In this document: positions 25,482-32,099 of the stretch, piece by piece | Numbering within the stretch: the stretch's first letter is position 1 | Layout: every line of letters starts with the position of its first letter | Assembly: GCF_015711645.1 (NCBI RefSeq) | Contig: NZ_JABTEX010000006.1 | Coordinates: 1 to 64,000 of the forward strand | Direction: 5' to 3' | DNA from: Planomonospora sp. ID82291 | GTDB taxonomy: Bacteria; Actinomycetota; Actinomycetes; Streptosporangiales; Streptosporangiaceae | DNA length: 64,000 nt | Notes under the pieces: generated by a model | What the model saw: the letters and a program-made list of their open reading frames with translations, nothing else | Told to the model about the DNA's origin: nothing | Database searches by the model: none | Translations under genes and position numbers: made by a program

Positions 25482-26099
25482 ATGACCACCGCCACCGCTG
25501 CCGACGTCGTCACCGTCACCCTGCCCCGCGACCAGGCCGACGCCCTCTTGAAGGTCGCCGCCCTCCTGGACCGGGCCGTCAGCGACCAGGTCGTCCTGTC
25601 GCCTGCGCCGCAGACCGCGCTGCCGCTCACCAGCCAGCGCAAGCCGTACGACGCCGTCGACCGCGCCACCGCCGCCTCCATCCGCGACCACATCGTCACC
25701 GCGCTCGACCGCGCCGGCGTTGTCGGTCTGACCACCGCCGACGTCGTCGACCTCATGAAGAGCAGCAACCTCGTCACCCATGCCAGCCACGGCCGCGCCA
25801 CCTACGCCCTGACGGTTCTGGAGAAGGACGGGCGCATCTTCCGCCACGGCATCGGCCTCATCACCTGGTACGCCGCCCGGCACCGGGAACCGTTCGTCGC
25901 CTCCCTGATGGCCAAGCTGCCCGAGCACGACCTGACCACCGTCGAAGCCGCCGACGTCCTCGGGCTGGGACCCGGCAGTGTCCGCACCCTCATCGACGCC
26001 CAGCAGCTCACCTCGCGGCGGGTCGGGAACGCCACCGTCGTGCACCGAGCCTCCCTCGCTGCCTACATCAACAAGATCGGAACTACGGAGGCCCTATGA
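25482..26099 (+). CDS. Two-domain winged-helix/excisionase-like DNA-binding protein
   Basis: 205 residues. Residues ~60-125 look like a winged helix (AASIRDHIVTALDRAGVVGL). Residues ~150-205 resemble the excisionase-family helix-turn-helix (TTVEAADVLGLGPGSVRTLI then RRVGNATVVHRASLAAYI). It directly precedes and overlaps (ATGA) a small-terminase-like gene. A regulatory or DNA-packaging recognition role is plausible. Confidence 0.6.
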   Translation: MTTATAADVVTVTLPRDQADALLKVAALLDRAVSDQVVLSPAPQTALPLTSQRKPYDAVDRATAASIRDHIVTALDRAGVVGLTTADVVDLMKSSNLVTHASHGRATYALTVLEKDGRIFRHGIGLITWYAARHREPFVASLMAKLPEHDLTTVEAADVLGLGPGSVRTLIDAQQLTSRRVGNATVVHRASLAAYINKIGTTEAL

Positions 26100-26686
26100 G
26101 CATCGACGCCACCACCCAGCCCGACGCGACCGCCAGCGATACGGCTCCTGCTAAGTCTGTAGGCCGTCCTACCAAGCTCACTCCTGAGATGGCCGACGCC
26201 CTGTGCCAAGCCCGTCAGAACGGACACAGCATCACGGGGGCTGCCGACCTGTGTGGAGTGCACCGAGCGACTCTCCTGCGCTGGCTCGCAGAGGGGGAGG
26301 CCGACGACGCCCCGGAGGTATTTCGCGACTTTCGCGACAGGTTTACGCGCGCGCACGCGCACGTGATCGGATCGTTGGTGAACGCGGCGATTCAGGACGC
26401 GTTGGGTGGGTCGGTGGTGAAGAAGGTGGAGCGGGAGCTGCCGGATGGGTCGGTGATCCGGGAGGAGCAGGTGACGCCGCCGAACGGGAAGGTCGCGTTG
26501 GAGGTGGCGTCGCGGCTGAATCCGGATTGGCGTGGGGTGAAGGCGGTGGAGCTGTCGGGGCCTGATGGAGGGCCGGTTGAGGTGGCTCATGAGGTGGAGA
26601 TCCTCGAGGGGCTGGTGTCTCGGGTGGAGGCGGTGAAGGCGCGTAAGGCGGCTGAGGCTGTGTCCAGGTGTGATGACGTTGCGTGA
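26096..26686 (+). CDS. Small-terminase-like DNA-binding protein
   Basis: 196 residues. A helix-turn-helix (NGHSITGAADLCGVHRATLL, then RWLAEGE) is followed by a helical region (RDRFTRAHAHVIGSLVNAAI) and a C-terminal part (LNPDWRGVKAVELSGPDGGP) of the kind seen in phage small terminase subunits and Terminase-5-like proteins. It would bind pac/cos DNA. No large terminase is in the window. Third-codon-position usage changes from C to G/T at about 26,340, inside the gene. Confidence 0.6.
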   Translation: MSIDATTQPDATASDTAPAKSVGRPTKLTPEMADALCQARQNGHSITGAADLCGVHRATLLRWLAEGEADDAPEVFRDFRDRFTRAHAHVIGSLVNAAIQDALGGSVVKKVERELPDGSVIREEQVTPPNGKVALEVASRLNPDWRGVKAVELSGPDGGPVEVAHEVEILEGLVSRVEAVKARKAAEAVSRCDDVA

Positions 26687-26710
26687 TGTGCGACCTGCGG
26701 TGTTGGAGGC

Positions 26711-27124
26711 ATGGGGGTGACGGTGAGTGATCTTTCTGGGGTGGTGGGGCGTTCGCATCCGTGGCTGGTGGGCGGGGCGGCTGCTTCGTCTGCTGCGCGG
26801 GCGGTGACGGGGGAGCCGTTCGGGGGCCGGTCGCCGGAGGAGTTCGTCGCTGGGGTGCTGGTGGCGCTCGAGGCGCGGGTGCGCCGGCGGGTGGCTGCGG
26901 AGTTGGCGGAACAGGTGCGGGCGTGCCCTGATCATCCGTTGTCGTGGTTGCCGCGGCCGTTGTGCTGGCAGTGCGGGCGCAACGGGATGGTGGAGCGGTG
27001 CCGTCGGGTGGCGTTGGGTGGGTTTCCGCCGGGCGATGACGGTGACGACGGCGGCGGTGTTGATGCGGTGGTGGCGGAGTTGGCGGCGCGGGCCGCTGAT
27101 GCGTTGGCGGCGCCGATCGTCTGA
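26711..27124 (+). CDS. Unknown protein with zinc-ribbon-like CxxC pair
   Basis: Up to 137 residues. ATG at 26711 is only 2 nt from GGAGG, so GTG at 26717 or 26723 is more likely. It carries CPDHP and CWQCGRNG with Cys residues arranged for metal binding, and an acidic Gly-rich stretch. Codon third positions are G-rich, unlike upstream plus-strand genes. Confidence 0.5.
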   Translation: MGVTVSDLSGVVGRSHPWLVGGAAASSAARAVTGEPFGGRSPEEFVAGVLVALEARVRRRVAAELAEQVRACPDHPLSWLPRPLCWQCGRNGMVERCRRVALGGFPPGDDGDDGGGVDAVVAELAARAADALAAPIV

Positions 27125-27192
27125 AGATCCGGCTGGGCGCTGTGTATGGCTGCGGGGCCGTCTGTATGCGTCTGTGGCGAACCGGTGACCAT

Positions 27193-27237
27193 ACACAAGG
27201 GGCGGAAACCCCGCGGGCGGGGTTCCGCCCCTTGTGT
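27193..27237. terminator. Convergent terminator
   Basis: A 15-bp perfect stem (ACACAAGGGGCGGAA and its complement) with further GC pairing near the loop, between convergent genes ending at 27124 and 27259. Confidence 0.7.
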
Positions 27238-27258
27238 GCGTGTGAGGGCGTTGCGCTG

Positions 27259-27645
27259 TCAGGGGGTGGTGGTGGGCGGTTCGGTATCGGTGAAGCCGCC
27301 CAGGGCGTGAACGAGGCGGACGCCGACGGAGGCGCGGCCGTGGACGTCGTAGAAGCCGCGACAGACGGCTTGGGCTGCTTCGGGGTGGGCGCCGTAGGGG
27401 AGGGTGGCGTGGCAGATGATCCATGAGTTGTTGGCGAGGGCTTCGGTGACCATCTCGTCGCGGCGGCCGGGCGCCAGATGCATCAGGTTGCCGGGGCGGA
27501 AGATGCAGGTGCTGCACTTGCGTGCGGACAGGCGGGGCTGGCCGGTGGCGGGGTCCACGATGCCGCCGGGGTCGAGCGGCGCGTCACGGCGAGGGCGGGG
27601 AGGGTAGAGCTCGTCGAGGACGTTACGGGCGTCGCGGCTGGTCAC
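27259..27645 (-). CDS. Cys-containing phage protein
   Basis: 128 residues from GTG at 27645. CSTCIFRPGNLMHL plus two later Cys residues (WIICHATL, AVCRGFYD) make a CxxC...C...C pattern suited to zinc or an Fe-S cluster. I recall similar proteins in actinophages and actinobacteria, without a known function. It is the last gene of the minus-strand operon. Confidence 0.6.
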   Translation of the reverse strand: MTSRDARNVLDELYPPRPRRDAPLDPGGIVDPATGQPRLSARKCSTCIFRPGNLMHLAPGRRDEMVTEALANNSWIICHATLPYGAHPEAAQAVCRGFYDVHGRASVGVRLVHALGGFTDTEPPTTTP

Positions 27646-27762
27646 GGTAAGGGCTCCTGCGAGGGGGGGTCTGTTCGGGAATTATCCAGTGGTGCCGGGG
27701 TCAGCGGGGGCGTGCTCGGCGCGGGGCGGCTTTCGCCCGGCGGGACGCTGATCGGTCAGGTG

Positions 27763-27793
27763 GGGCGGGCGGCGGGTGCGTCGCCGCCCGCCC
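27763..27793 (-). terminator. Intercistronic hairpin, repeated type
   Basis: A 12-bp stem (GGGCGGGCGGCG with its complement) and loop GGTGCGT on the plus strand, directly after the 27800 stop. Near-identical hairpins follow stops at 28586 and 38046. Confidence 0.55.
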
Positions 27794-27799
27794 GCGAGG

Positions 27800-28516
27800 T
27801 CAGGGCGTCGCTGCGTCGGTGAGGGCGGGCTCTTCGCAGAAGTCGTCGAGGATGTCGGCCAGGTGCTTCAGGAAGACGGGGTCGCCAACGGCGGGGATCG
27901 GCCCGGCCTTCTCAGCCCAGGCCGGGTCGTGGCGGATCCGCGCGTTCCGGAACTGCTCGGCGTCGCCACCGGGTTCGAAGAAGGTCATTCCGGCGCTGAT
28001 GAAGTGCGCGACCTCCGTCGTCGCCCACGCGCAGGCTTCCCGCCACGTGCTGCGCGGGCGGCCGCGCCCCAGGGCGGCGTAGGAGTAGGTGAGCGCGTCG
28101 ATGAGGTACTCGGTTGAGGCGCCTGCTTCGGTGGCTGCGGCGTGGACTTCCCGCGGGTACGGCACGGGGATGGTCGCGAGGGTGTCGAAGCCGAACGCCT
28201 CGGCGAACGCCTGCTCGATCTCCTCGGAGAGTTGGGCGGCGGCGGCGGTGGCGGCTTTGGCGGCCTTGTCGCACCAGTCGAGGCGGCTGATGCCGGGGGA
28301 GGCGGCGCGGGCGGCGCGGATGCGGCGGCGGATCACCGTCATCGCTTTGCTCCAGGAGGGGACGGTGTAGTGGGGGAGGAGGTAGGTGACGATGGCAGCC
28401 CACGCGGCGGCGTTGCTGATCTGAGCGTGGGTGGCACCGGCGTCGTAGGCGTCGTGGGCGACCTGGGTGGGGCGGAAGTCGAGGTGCCGCACGGTGGGGC
28501 GGGTGTCGTTGAACAT
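27800..28516 (-). CDS. Unknown phage protein
   Basis: 238 residues, mainly helical (SWSKAMTVIRRRIRAARAAS, AAQLSEEIEQAFAEAFGFDT). No signal or membrane segment and no recognised domain. It lies in the minus-strand operon under the 29176-29238 promoter. Confidence 0.55.
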   Translation of the reverse strand: MFNDTRPTVRHLDFRPTQVAHDAYDAGATHAQISNAAAWAAIVTYLLPHYTVPSWSKAMTVIRRRIRAARAASPGISRLDWCDKAAKAATAAAAQLSEEIEQAFAEAFGFDTLATIPVPYPREVHAAATEAGASTEYLIDALTYSYAALGRGRPRSTWREACAWATTEVAHFISAGMTFFEPGGDAEQFRNARIRHDPAWAEKAGPIPAVGDPVFLKHLADILDDFCEEPALTDAATP

Positions 28517-28556
28517 GGGTCGCTTTCGTCTGGTGCGGTGGCGGGTAGGGCGGGGC

Positions 28557-28579
28557 GGGCGGCGGGTGCGTCGCCGCCC
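28557..28579 (-). terminator. Intercistronic hairpin, repeated type
   Basis: GGGCGGCG and CGCCGCCC pair around GGTGCGT (plus strand), 7 nt after the 28586 stop. Same element as at 27763 and 38013. Confidence 0.5.
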
Positions 28580-28585
28580 GCGGGG

Positions 28586-28765
28586 CTAGGACGCCTCCTC
28601 GCGGATGAGGTTGACCAGGTCGGTCTTGCCGCGTCGGCGCTGGATACGGACCCAGTAGCGGCGGCAGCGGCGGCTGGCGCCGAACATCGGGTCGTGGCCG
28701 GGGCAGCACCAGGCGAGGTCGCGCATGCGGCCGGACATGGGGGCGGAGGTGGTGGTGATGTTCAC
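28586..28765 (-). CDS. Small basic Cys protein
   Basis: 59 residues from GTG at 28765 behind GAAGGCACC. It has CCPGHDPMFGASRRC and a basic helix (RRYWVRIQRRRGKTDL), suggesting a small zinc-binding or RNA/DNA-binding protein. It fits exactly between its neighbours in the operon. Confidence 0.5.
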   Translation of the reverse strand: MNITTTSAPMSGRMRDLAWCCPGHDPMFGASRRCRRYWVRIQRRRGKTDLVNLIREEAS

Positions 28766-28840
28766 GGGCGGTGCCTTCTTTCCGGGGTGGGGTGGAGAGG
28801 TACGGCGGGCGGCGCGGGTGGCCGCCCGCCGTACGGGCTG

Positions 28841-29155
28841 CTACGGCAGGGGGAGGACGACCTGGGCGATGCGCTTCATGGTGAGAAGGGTGGGGCGGCG
28901 GTGCCATCCGTCGTCGTCGGCCAGGGTCGGCACGACGAGCACGAAGTCGATGAGGATGTCGGCCTCCTTCCAGGTGATCTGGCCGCCACAGGCGTCGACG
29001 AGCGCGCGGATCGCGTCGGTGTGCTCGGTGTGGCCGTCGGCGACGGCGGCGGCGTGGCGGGCGAGGAGCTGCACGCCGGGGGTGGCGGCCAGGGTGGCGC
29101 CGAAGATGCGCTCGATGGCGGGGGCGGTGCTGAGGGTGGGGCTGTCGGGCGTCAT
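28841..29155 (-). CDS. Unknown small phage protein
   Basis: 104 residues from the ATG at 29155 behind CAGGAGGACCAC. Helical, with ATPGVQLLARHAAAVADGH. It is the first gene after a TTAAC-type promoter and its leader hairpin. No recognised domain. Confidence 0.55.
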   Translation of the reverse strand: MTPDSPTLSTAPAIERIFGATLAATPGVQLLARHAAAVADGHTEHTDAIRALVDACGGQITWKEADILIDFVLVVPTLADDDGWHRRPTLLTMKRIAQVVLPLP

Positions 29156-29175
29156 GTGGTCCTCCTGGGTGCCGG

Positions 29176-29238
29176 GCAAGGGGATCGCGTCCCCCTTGCT
29201 CTACATAAAATAATATAAGACAGTTAATGGTGTGTCGA
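29176..29238 (-). promoter_or_regulatory. TTAAC-type promoter with leader stem-loop
   Basis: Minus strand: -35 TCGACA (29233-29238), 15-nt spacer with ATTAAC, -10 TATATT (29212-29217). The leader hairpin 29176-29199 has arms GCAAGGGG and CCCCTTGC with loop GACGCGAT. It drives the 28841 gene and those beyond. Confidence 0.75.
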
Positions 29239-29281
29239 GTGGTAGGGGTGCCCCCGCCCGCGTGGGGCGGGGGCGGGGTGG

Positions 29282-29566
29282 CTAGAGGCCGTCGCGGGCG
29301 TGCGCCCCGCCGGCGCGGGGGGTGAGCAGGCGGGCGACGATCCACACCGCAGCGAAAGCGGCGATGACGACGGCGGGGACAACGGCGACCGAGACGAGTG
29401 CGGTCGCCATGGTGTCGGGCGCGGTGGCCATCGCCGTGGTGGCGGCTCCCGTCGGTGCCTGTGTCGGTGTGACCGCACCCGCAACGAGGCGGGAGGCGAG
29501 CATGGTGAGCGCGCCGACGGCGAGAAGGCCGAGGAGTGCGGCGGCGGTGACGATTCGCATGAGCAT
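29282..29566 (-). CDS. Small two-helix membrane protein
   Basis: 94 residues from the ATG at 29566 behind AGGAAGGGCCC. An N-terminal signal-like helix (IVTAAALLGLLAVGALTML) and a second helix (LVSVAVVPAVVIAAFAAVW) flank a Thr/Pro/Ala loop. Its leader is nearly the same as that of the surface protein at 30485-31444, so the two units share a duplicated 5' region. Confidence 0.6.
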   Translation of the reverse strand: MLMRIVTAAALLGLLAVGALTMLASRLVAGAVTPTQAPTGAATTAMATAPDTMATALVSVAVVPAVVIAAFAAVWIVARLLTPRAGGAHARDGL

Positions 29567-29586
29567 GATGGGCCCTTCCTGGTTGC

Positions 29587-29654
29587 GGCGGGAGGATCGC
29601 ACCCCTCCCGCCTGAACAATTAAAATAGTACAGGGGAGTTAATTAGAGAGGCAA
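29587..29654 (-). promoter_or_regulatory. TTAAC-type promoter with leader stem-loop
   Basis: Minus strand: -35 TTGCCT (29649-29654), 16-nt spacer with ATTAAC, -10 TGTACT (29627-29632). The hairpin 29587-29612 has 9-bp arms GGCGGGAGG/CCTCCCGCC and loop GGTGCGAT. The hairpin is identical to the one at 31468-31493. Confidence 0.78.
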
Positions 29655-30480
29655 ATCTACGAGAGCACGGGGAAAGCGCAGCTCACCGGGGTAAATCACC
29701 GCACCCGGAAGCCGGACGAGGGCCGGGCACAGCACCGCCTCGAGGGACGCGCCGGGCAACTCGGCCACCCGGCACGTACGGCCGGCACGGTCCGCGCTGG
29801 GCGGCGTTCGCCGCGTCGCGGCAGGGCGCTGGGCGGTGCGGAAGGACCGCCTCGAGCGCGCCGCCGTGCGCAGCACGGTGCCTGCCGCACGGCGCGGCGG
29901 CGGGGTGGTGGGGTGGGGAGAGAGCCGCCTCGAGGGCGCGCCGCTCGCGGCGGAGGACTCGGGGGGAGGGGACGGCGCGGCGGGCACCCGTGCCTCGAGC
30001 GCGCTGCCGTACGGCGCGGCGGGGCGGGTGGTGCCTGCCGTGCGGGGCGGCGCGGTGGGCTCCGCCGTGCGGGGCGGTGCGGTGGGCTCCGCCGTGCGGG
30101 GCGGTGCGGTGCCTGCCGTACGGCAGGCGGGGCGGGAGAGGACCGCCTCGAGCGCGCCGCCGTACGGTGCGGTGCCTGCCGTGCGGCGCGGCACGGGGCG
30201 GGGCGGTGGATCTCGGGCGGCGGGGCGGTGGATCTCGGGCGGCGGGGTGGTGCCTGCCGTACGGCGCGGCGGAGGACTCGGGGGGACGGTGCGGGGCGGC
30301 GCGGTGGGTTCCGCTGTGCGGGGCGGCGTGGGCGGCGGGGCGGGGCGGGTTGGTGCGGGGACGGGGGAGCCCCCGCCCGTGGTTGTCGGGCGGGGGCTCG
30401 GGCGGTGCTGGGGCGGTGCTGGGGGTGGGTTCCCCTCGTGCGGGGTGGGGTGCCCGCCCCGTGTGCGGGGCGGGCGGGCA
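29655..30480. repeat. Noncoding direct-repeat region, candidate origin or centromere
   Basis: About 0.8 kb of very GC-rich sequence without a credible gene. GCCTCGAG occurs about five times (near 29735, 29850, 29927, 29992 and 30145). GTGCCTGCCG recurs about five times between 29878 and 30260. A ~27-bp unit starting GGTGGGCTCCGCCGTGCGG is in tandem near 30054-30110, and GGCGGTGGATCTCGGGCGGC is repeated near 30205-30245. Iteron-like arrays of this kind are known at replication origins and partition sites; here that is only a suggestion. Confidence 0.5.
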
Positions 30481-30484
30481 GGGG

Positions 30485-31444
30485 TCAGGCGGCGCGGTGG
30501 TGGCGTCCCGTCTGCTTGGCGTTCTTGCGGGTGGTGCGGGCGGTGGTGGCCTTCTGGGCGATCATCAGGACCGCGACGCCCGCGAGTGCCCAGATCAGGC
30601 CGTTACCGATCGGGGCGAGCGCGGCGAGGGCGGAGGTGTCGGCGACGTGGGCGGCGTTGAGGTTGACCGCGCCCGCGTTCGGGTCGGTGCTCGGCGCGGT
30701 GTCCGTGCTCGGGTCGGTGTTCGGGGTGGTGTCGGCGGTGGGGGTGGCCTCCTGCGTGGGCGTGCTGTCGGTCGCGGTGGTGTCGGCGGTGTCGGCGGTG
30801 TCGGCGGGGGCGACGTAGACGGGCGCGGGGTCGCTGGTCACGGTGACGGTCGGGGCGGGCGCGGGGGTCGCGGTGGGGGTGGCCTTGGCGGTGCTGGTCT
30901 TGGGCTTGGCGGTCGCGGTCGCGGTCGCCTTGGTGGTGGGGGTGGTCTTGGGCTTGGGGGTCGCGGTGACGGTCACCGTGGCCTTGGGCTTGGCGGTCGC
31001 GGTCGCGGTGGCGGTGGCCTCAGGGGTGGCCTCAGCGGTCGCGGTGGCCTTGGGGGTCGCGGTCGCGGTCGGGGCGGGCTCGGTGGGCTTGGGCTGGGGC
31101 TTGGCGGTGGCGGTGACGGTCGCGGTGTCGAGGGTCGCGCCGTCGCTGGTCAGGGTCACGGTGTAGGTGCCCGCCTTCTCGGCGGTGAAGGAGGCGGAGA
31201 AGGAGCCGCCGCCGCACAGGGGGTCGGCGGGGGCGGTGCCGATCGGGGCGCTGGTGCCGTCGGGGGTGGTGACGGTGAGGGCGGCGGTGCAGGTGCCCGC
31301 CGTGGTCGCGGTGACGGTGACCGCGCCGCCTTCGGTGGTGGAGGCGGGGGCGGTGAGCGTGCCGTTGCCCGCGTGGGCGGGCAGGGCGAGACCGAGCAGC
31401 GCGAGCGCCGCGAGGAGCGCGGCGGTCAGGAGACGGAAAGCCAT
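30485..31444 (-). CDS. Secreted, membrane-anchored Ig-like surface protein
   Basis: 319 residues from the ATG at 31444 behind AGGAAGGGCCCACC. A signal peptide (~1-26, ends PAHAG), an Ig-like beta domain (~27-115, with two Cys, GTCTAALTV and PLCGGGSF), a ~160-residue Thr/Pro/Ala/Lys stalk of low complexity, a C-terminal membrane helix and a basic tail (RKNAKQTGRHHRAA). This layout resembles wall-spanning adhesins anchored by a C-terminal helix. There is no LPxTG motif. It would be displayed outside the host and could affect adhesion, mating or superinfection. Confidence 0.65.
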   Translation of the reverse strand: MAFRLLTAALLAALALLGLALPAHAGNGTLTAPASTTEGGAVTVTATTAGTCTAALTVTTPDGTSAPIGTAPADPLCGGGSFSASFTAEKAGTYTVTLTSDGATLDTATVTATAKPQPKPTEPAPTATATPKATATAEATPEATATATATAKPKATVTVTATPKPKTTPTTKATATATAKPKTSTAKATPTATPAPAPTVTVTSDPAPVYVAPADTADTADTTATDSTPTQEATPTADTTPNTDPSTDTAPSTDPNAGAVNLNAAHVADTSALAALAPIGNGLIWALAGVAVLMIAQKATTARTTRKNAKQTGRHHRAA

Positions 31445-31467
31445 GGTGGGCCCTTCCTGGTGGGGGT

Positions 31468-31534
31468 GGCGGGAGGATCGCACCCCTCCCGCCCGAACAA
31501 GAAAAACAGTACAGGAGTATTAGCAAGGCGGCAA
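31468..31534 (-). promoter_or_regulatory. TTAAC-type promoter variant with leader stem-loop
   Basis: Minus strand: -35 TTGCCG (31529-31534), 15-nt spacer with CTAATAC in place of TTAAC, -10 TGTACT (31508-31513). Hairpin 31468-31493 has arms GGCGGGAGG/CCTCCCGCC and loop GGTGCGAT. Sequence beyond the -35 (GCAAATCTACG) also matches the 29.6-kb copy. Confidence 0.7.
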
Positions 31535-31669
31535 ATCTACGGGATGCAGGGAAAGTGCCAGCTCAGCACGGAAGCACGCGCCCCGCCTGCGACCGTCGCT
31601 CGAGCGGCCGACGCGGGCGGCACACCGACGCTCGACGCGCCCGTGGCCACCCCGCGCACCGCCGTTCTC

Positions 31670-31882
31670 TCACTCCACCGGACCGGCATTCGCCCCCGGC
31701 TGCGCCGCACGCTGCCGAAGCAGCAGACCCAGCGTCGCGCGCGCGTCCCTGCGCCGCACCGCCGAACGCGCCAGCACCGACACCAGGACCAGCCACGTGA
31801 CCGTGCCCCCGTACAGCAGGCCACCGGCACCCGCGACGGTCACGCCCGCCCCGACTACCTCCAGCACACCGCTCAACTTCAC
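31670..31882 (-). CDS. Small membrane protein
   Basis: 70 residues from GTG at 31882 behind AGGAGAGTGA. Hydrophobic N-terminal half (GVTVAGAGGLLYGGTVTWLV) and a basic C-terminal half (RSAVRRRDARATLGLLLRQR). Divergent from the STAND gene. Function unknown. The flanks 31535-31669 and 31883-32099 show no other clear feature. Confidence 0.45.
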   Translation of the reverse strand: MKLSGVLEVVGAGVTVAGAGGLLYGGTVTWLVLVSVLARSAVRRRDARATLGLLLRQRAAQPGANAGPVE

Positions 31883-32099
31883 TCACTCTCCTGGACACGC
31901 CCGCCCGGCCTGATGCCGCGGCGGCAGCACGCCCAGTGAGCCCCGACCCGGCACGGCACCGCGATTCCGGTTCAGCCACACCCGCCCCGAACCGGTGCAT
32001 AGCCGCAGGCCGGTTCCCTACGGTGAAATTCTCCGGACCGGACGGGACCGGAAGGAACGCCGGAAGCCGCTCCACGGCGCACGGGGATGGTGGGAAGTC

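Noticed and set aside
29643-30194. A 183-codon minus-strand frame in the repeat region
   Set aside because: Entirely low-complexity Pro/Arg/Thr/Ala caused by the DNA repeats; no start context and no domain.
29655-30480. CRISPR array
   Set aside because: Repeat units vary in length, overlap and lack unique spacers of constant size; no cas genes nearby.
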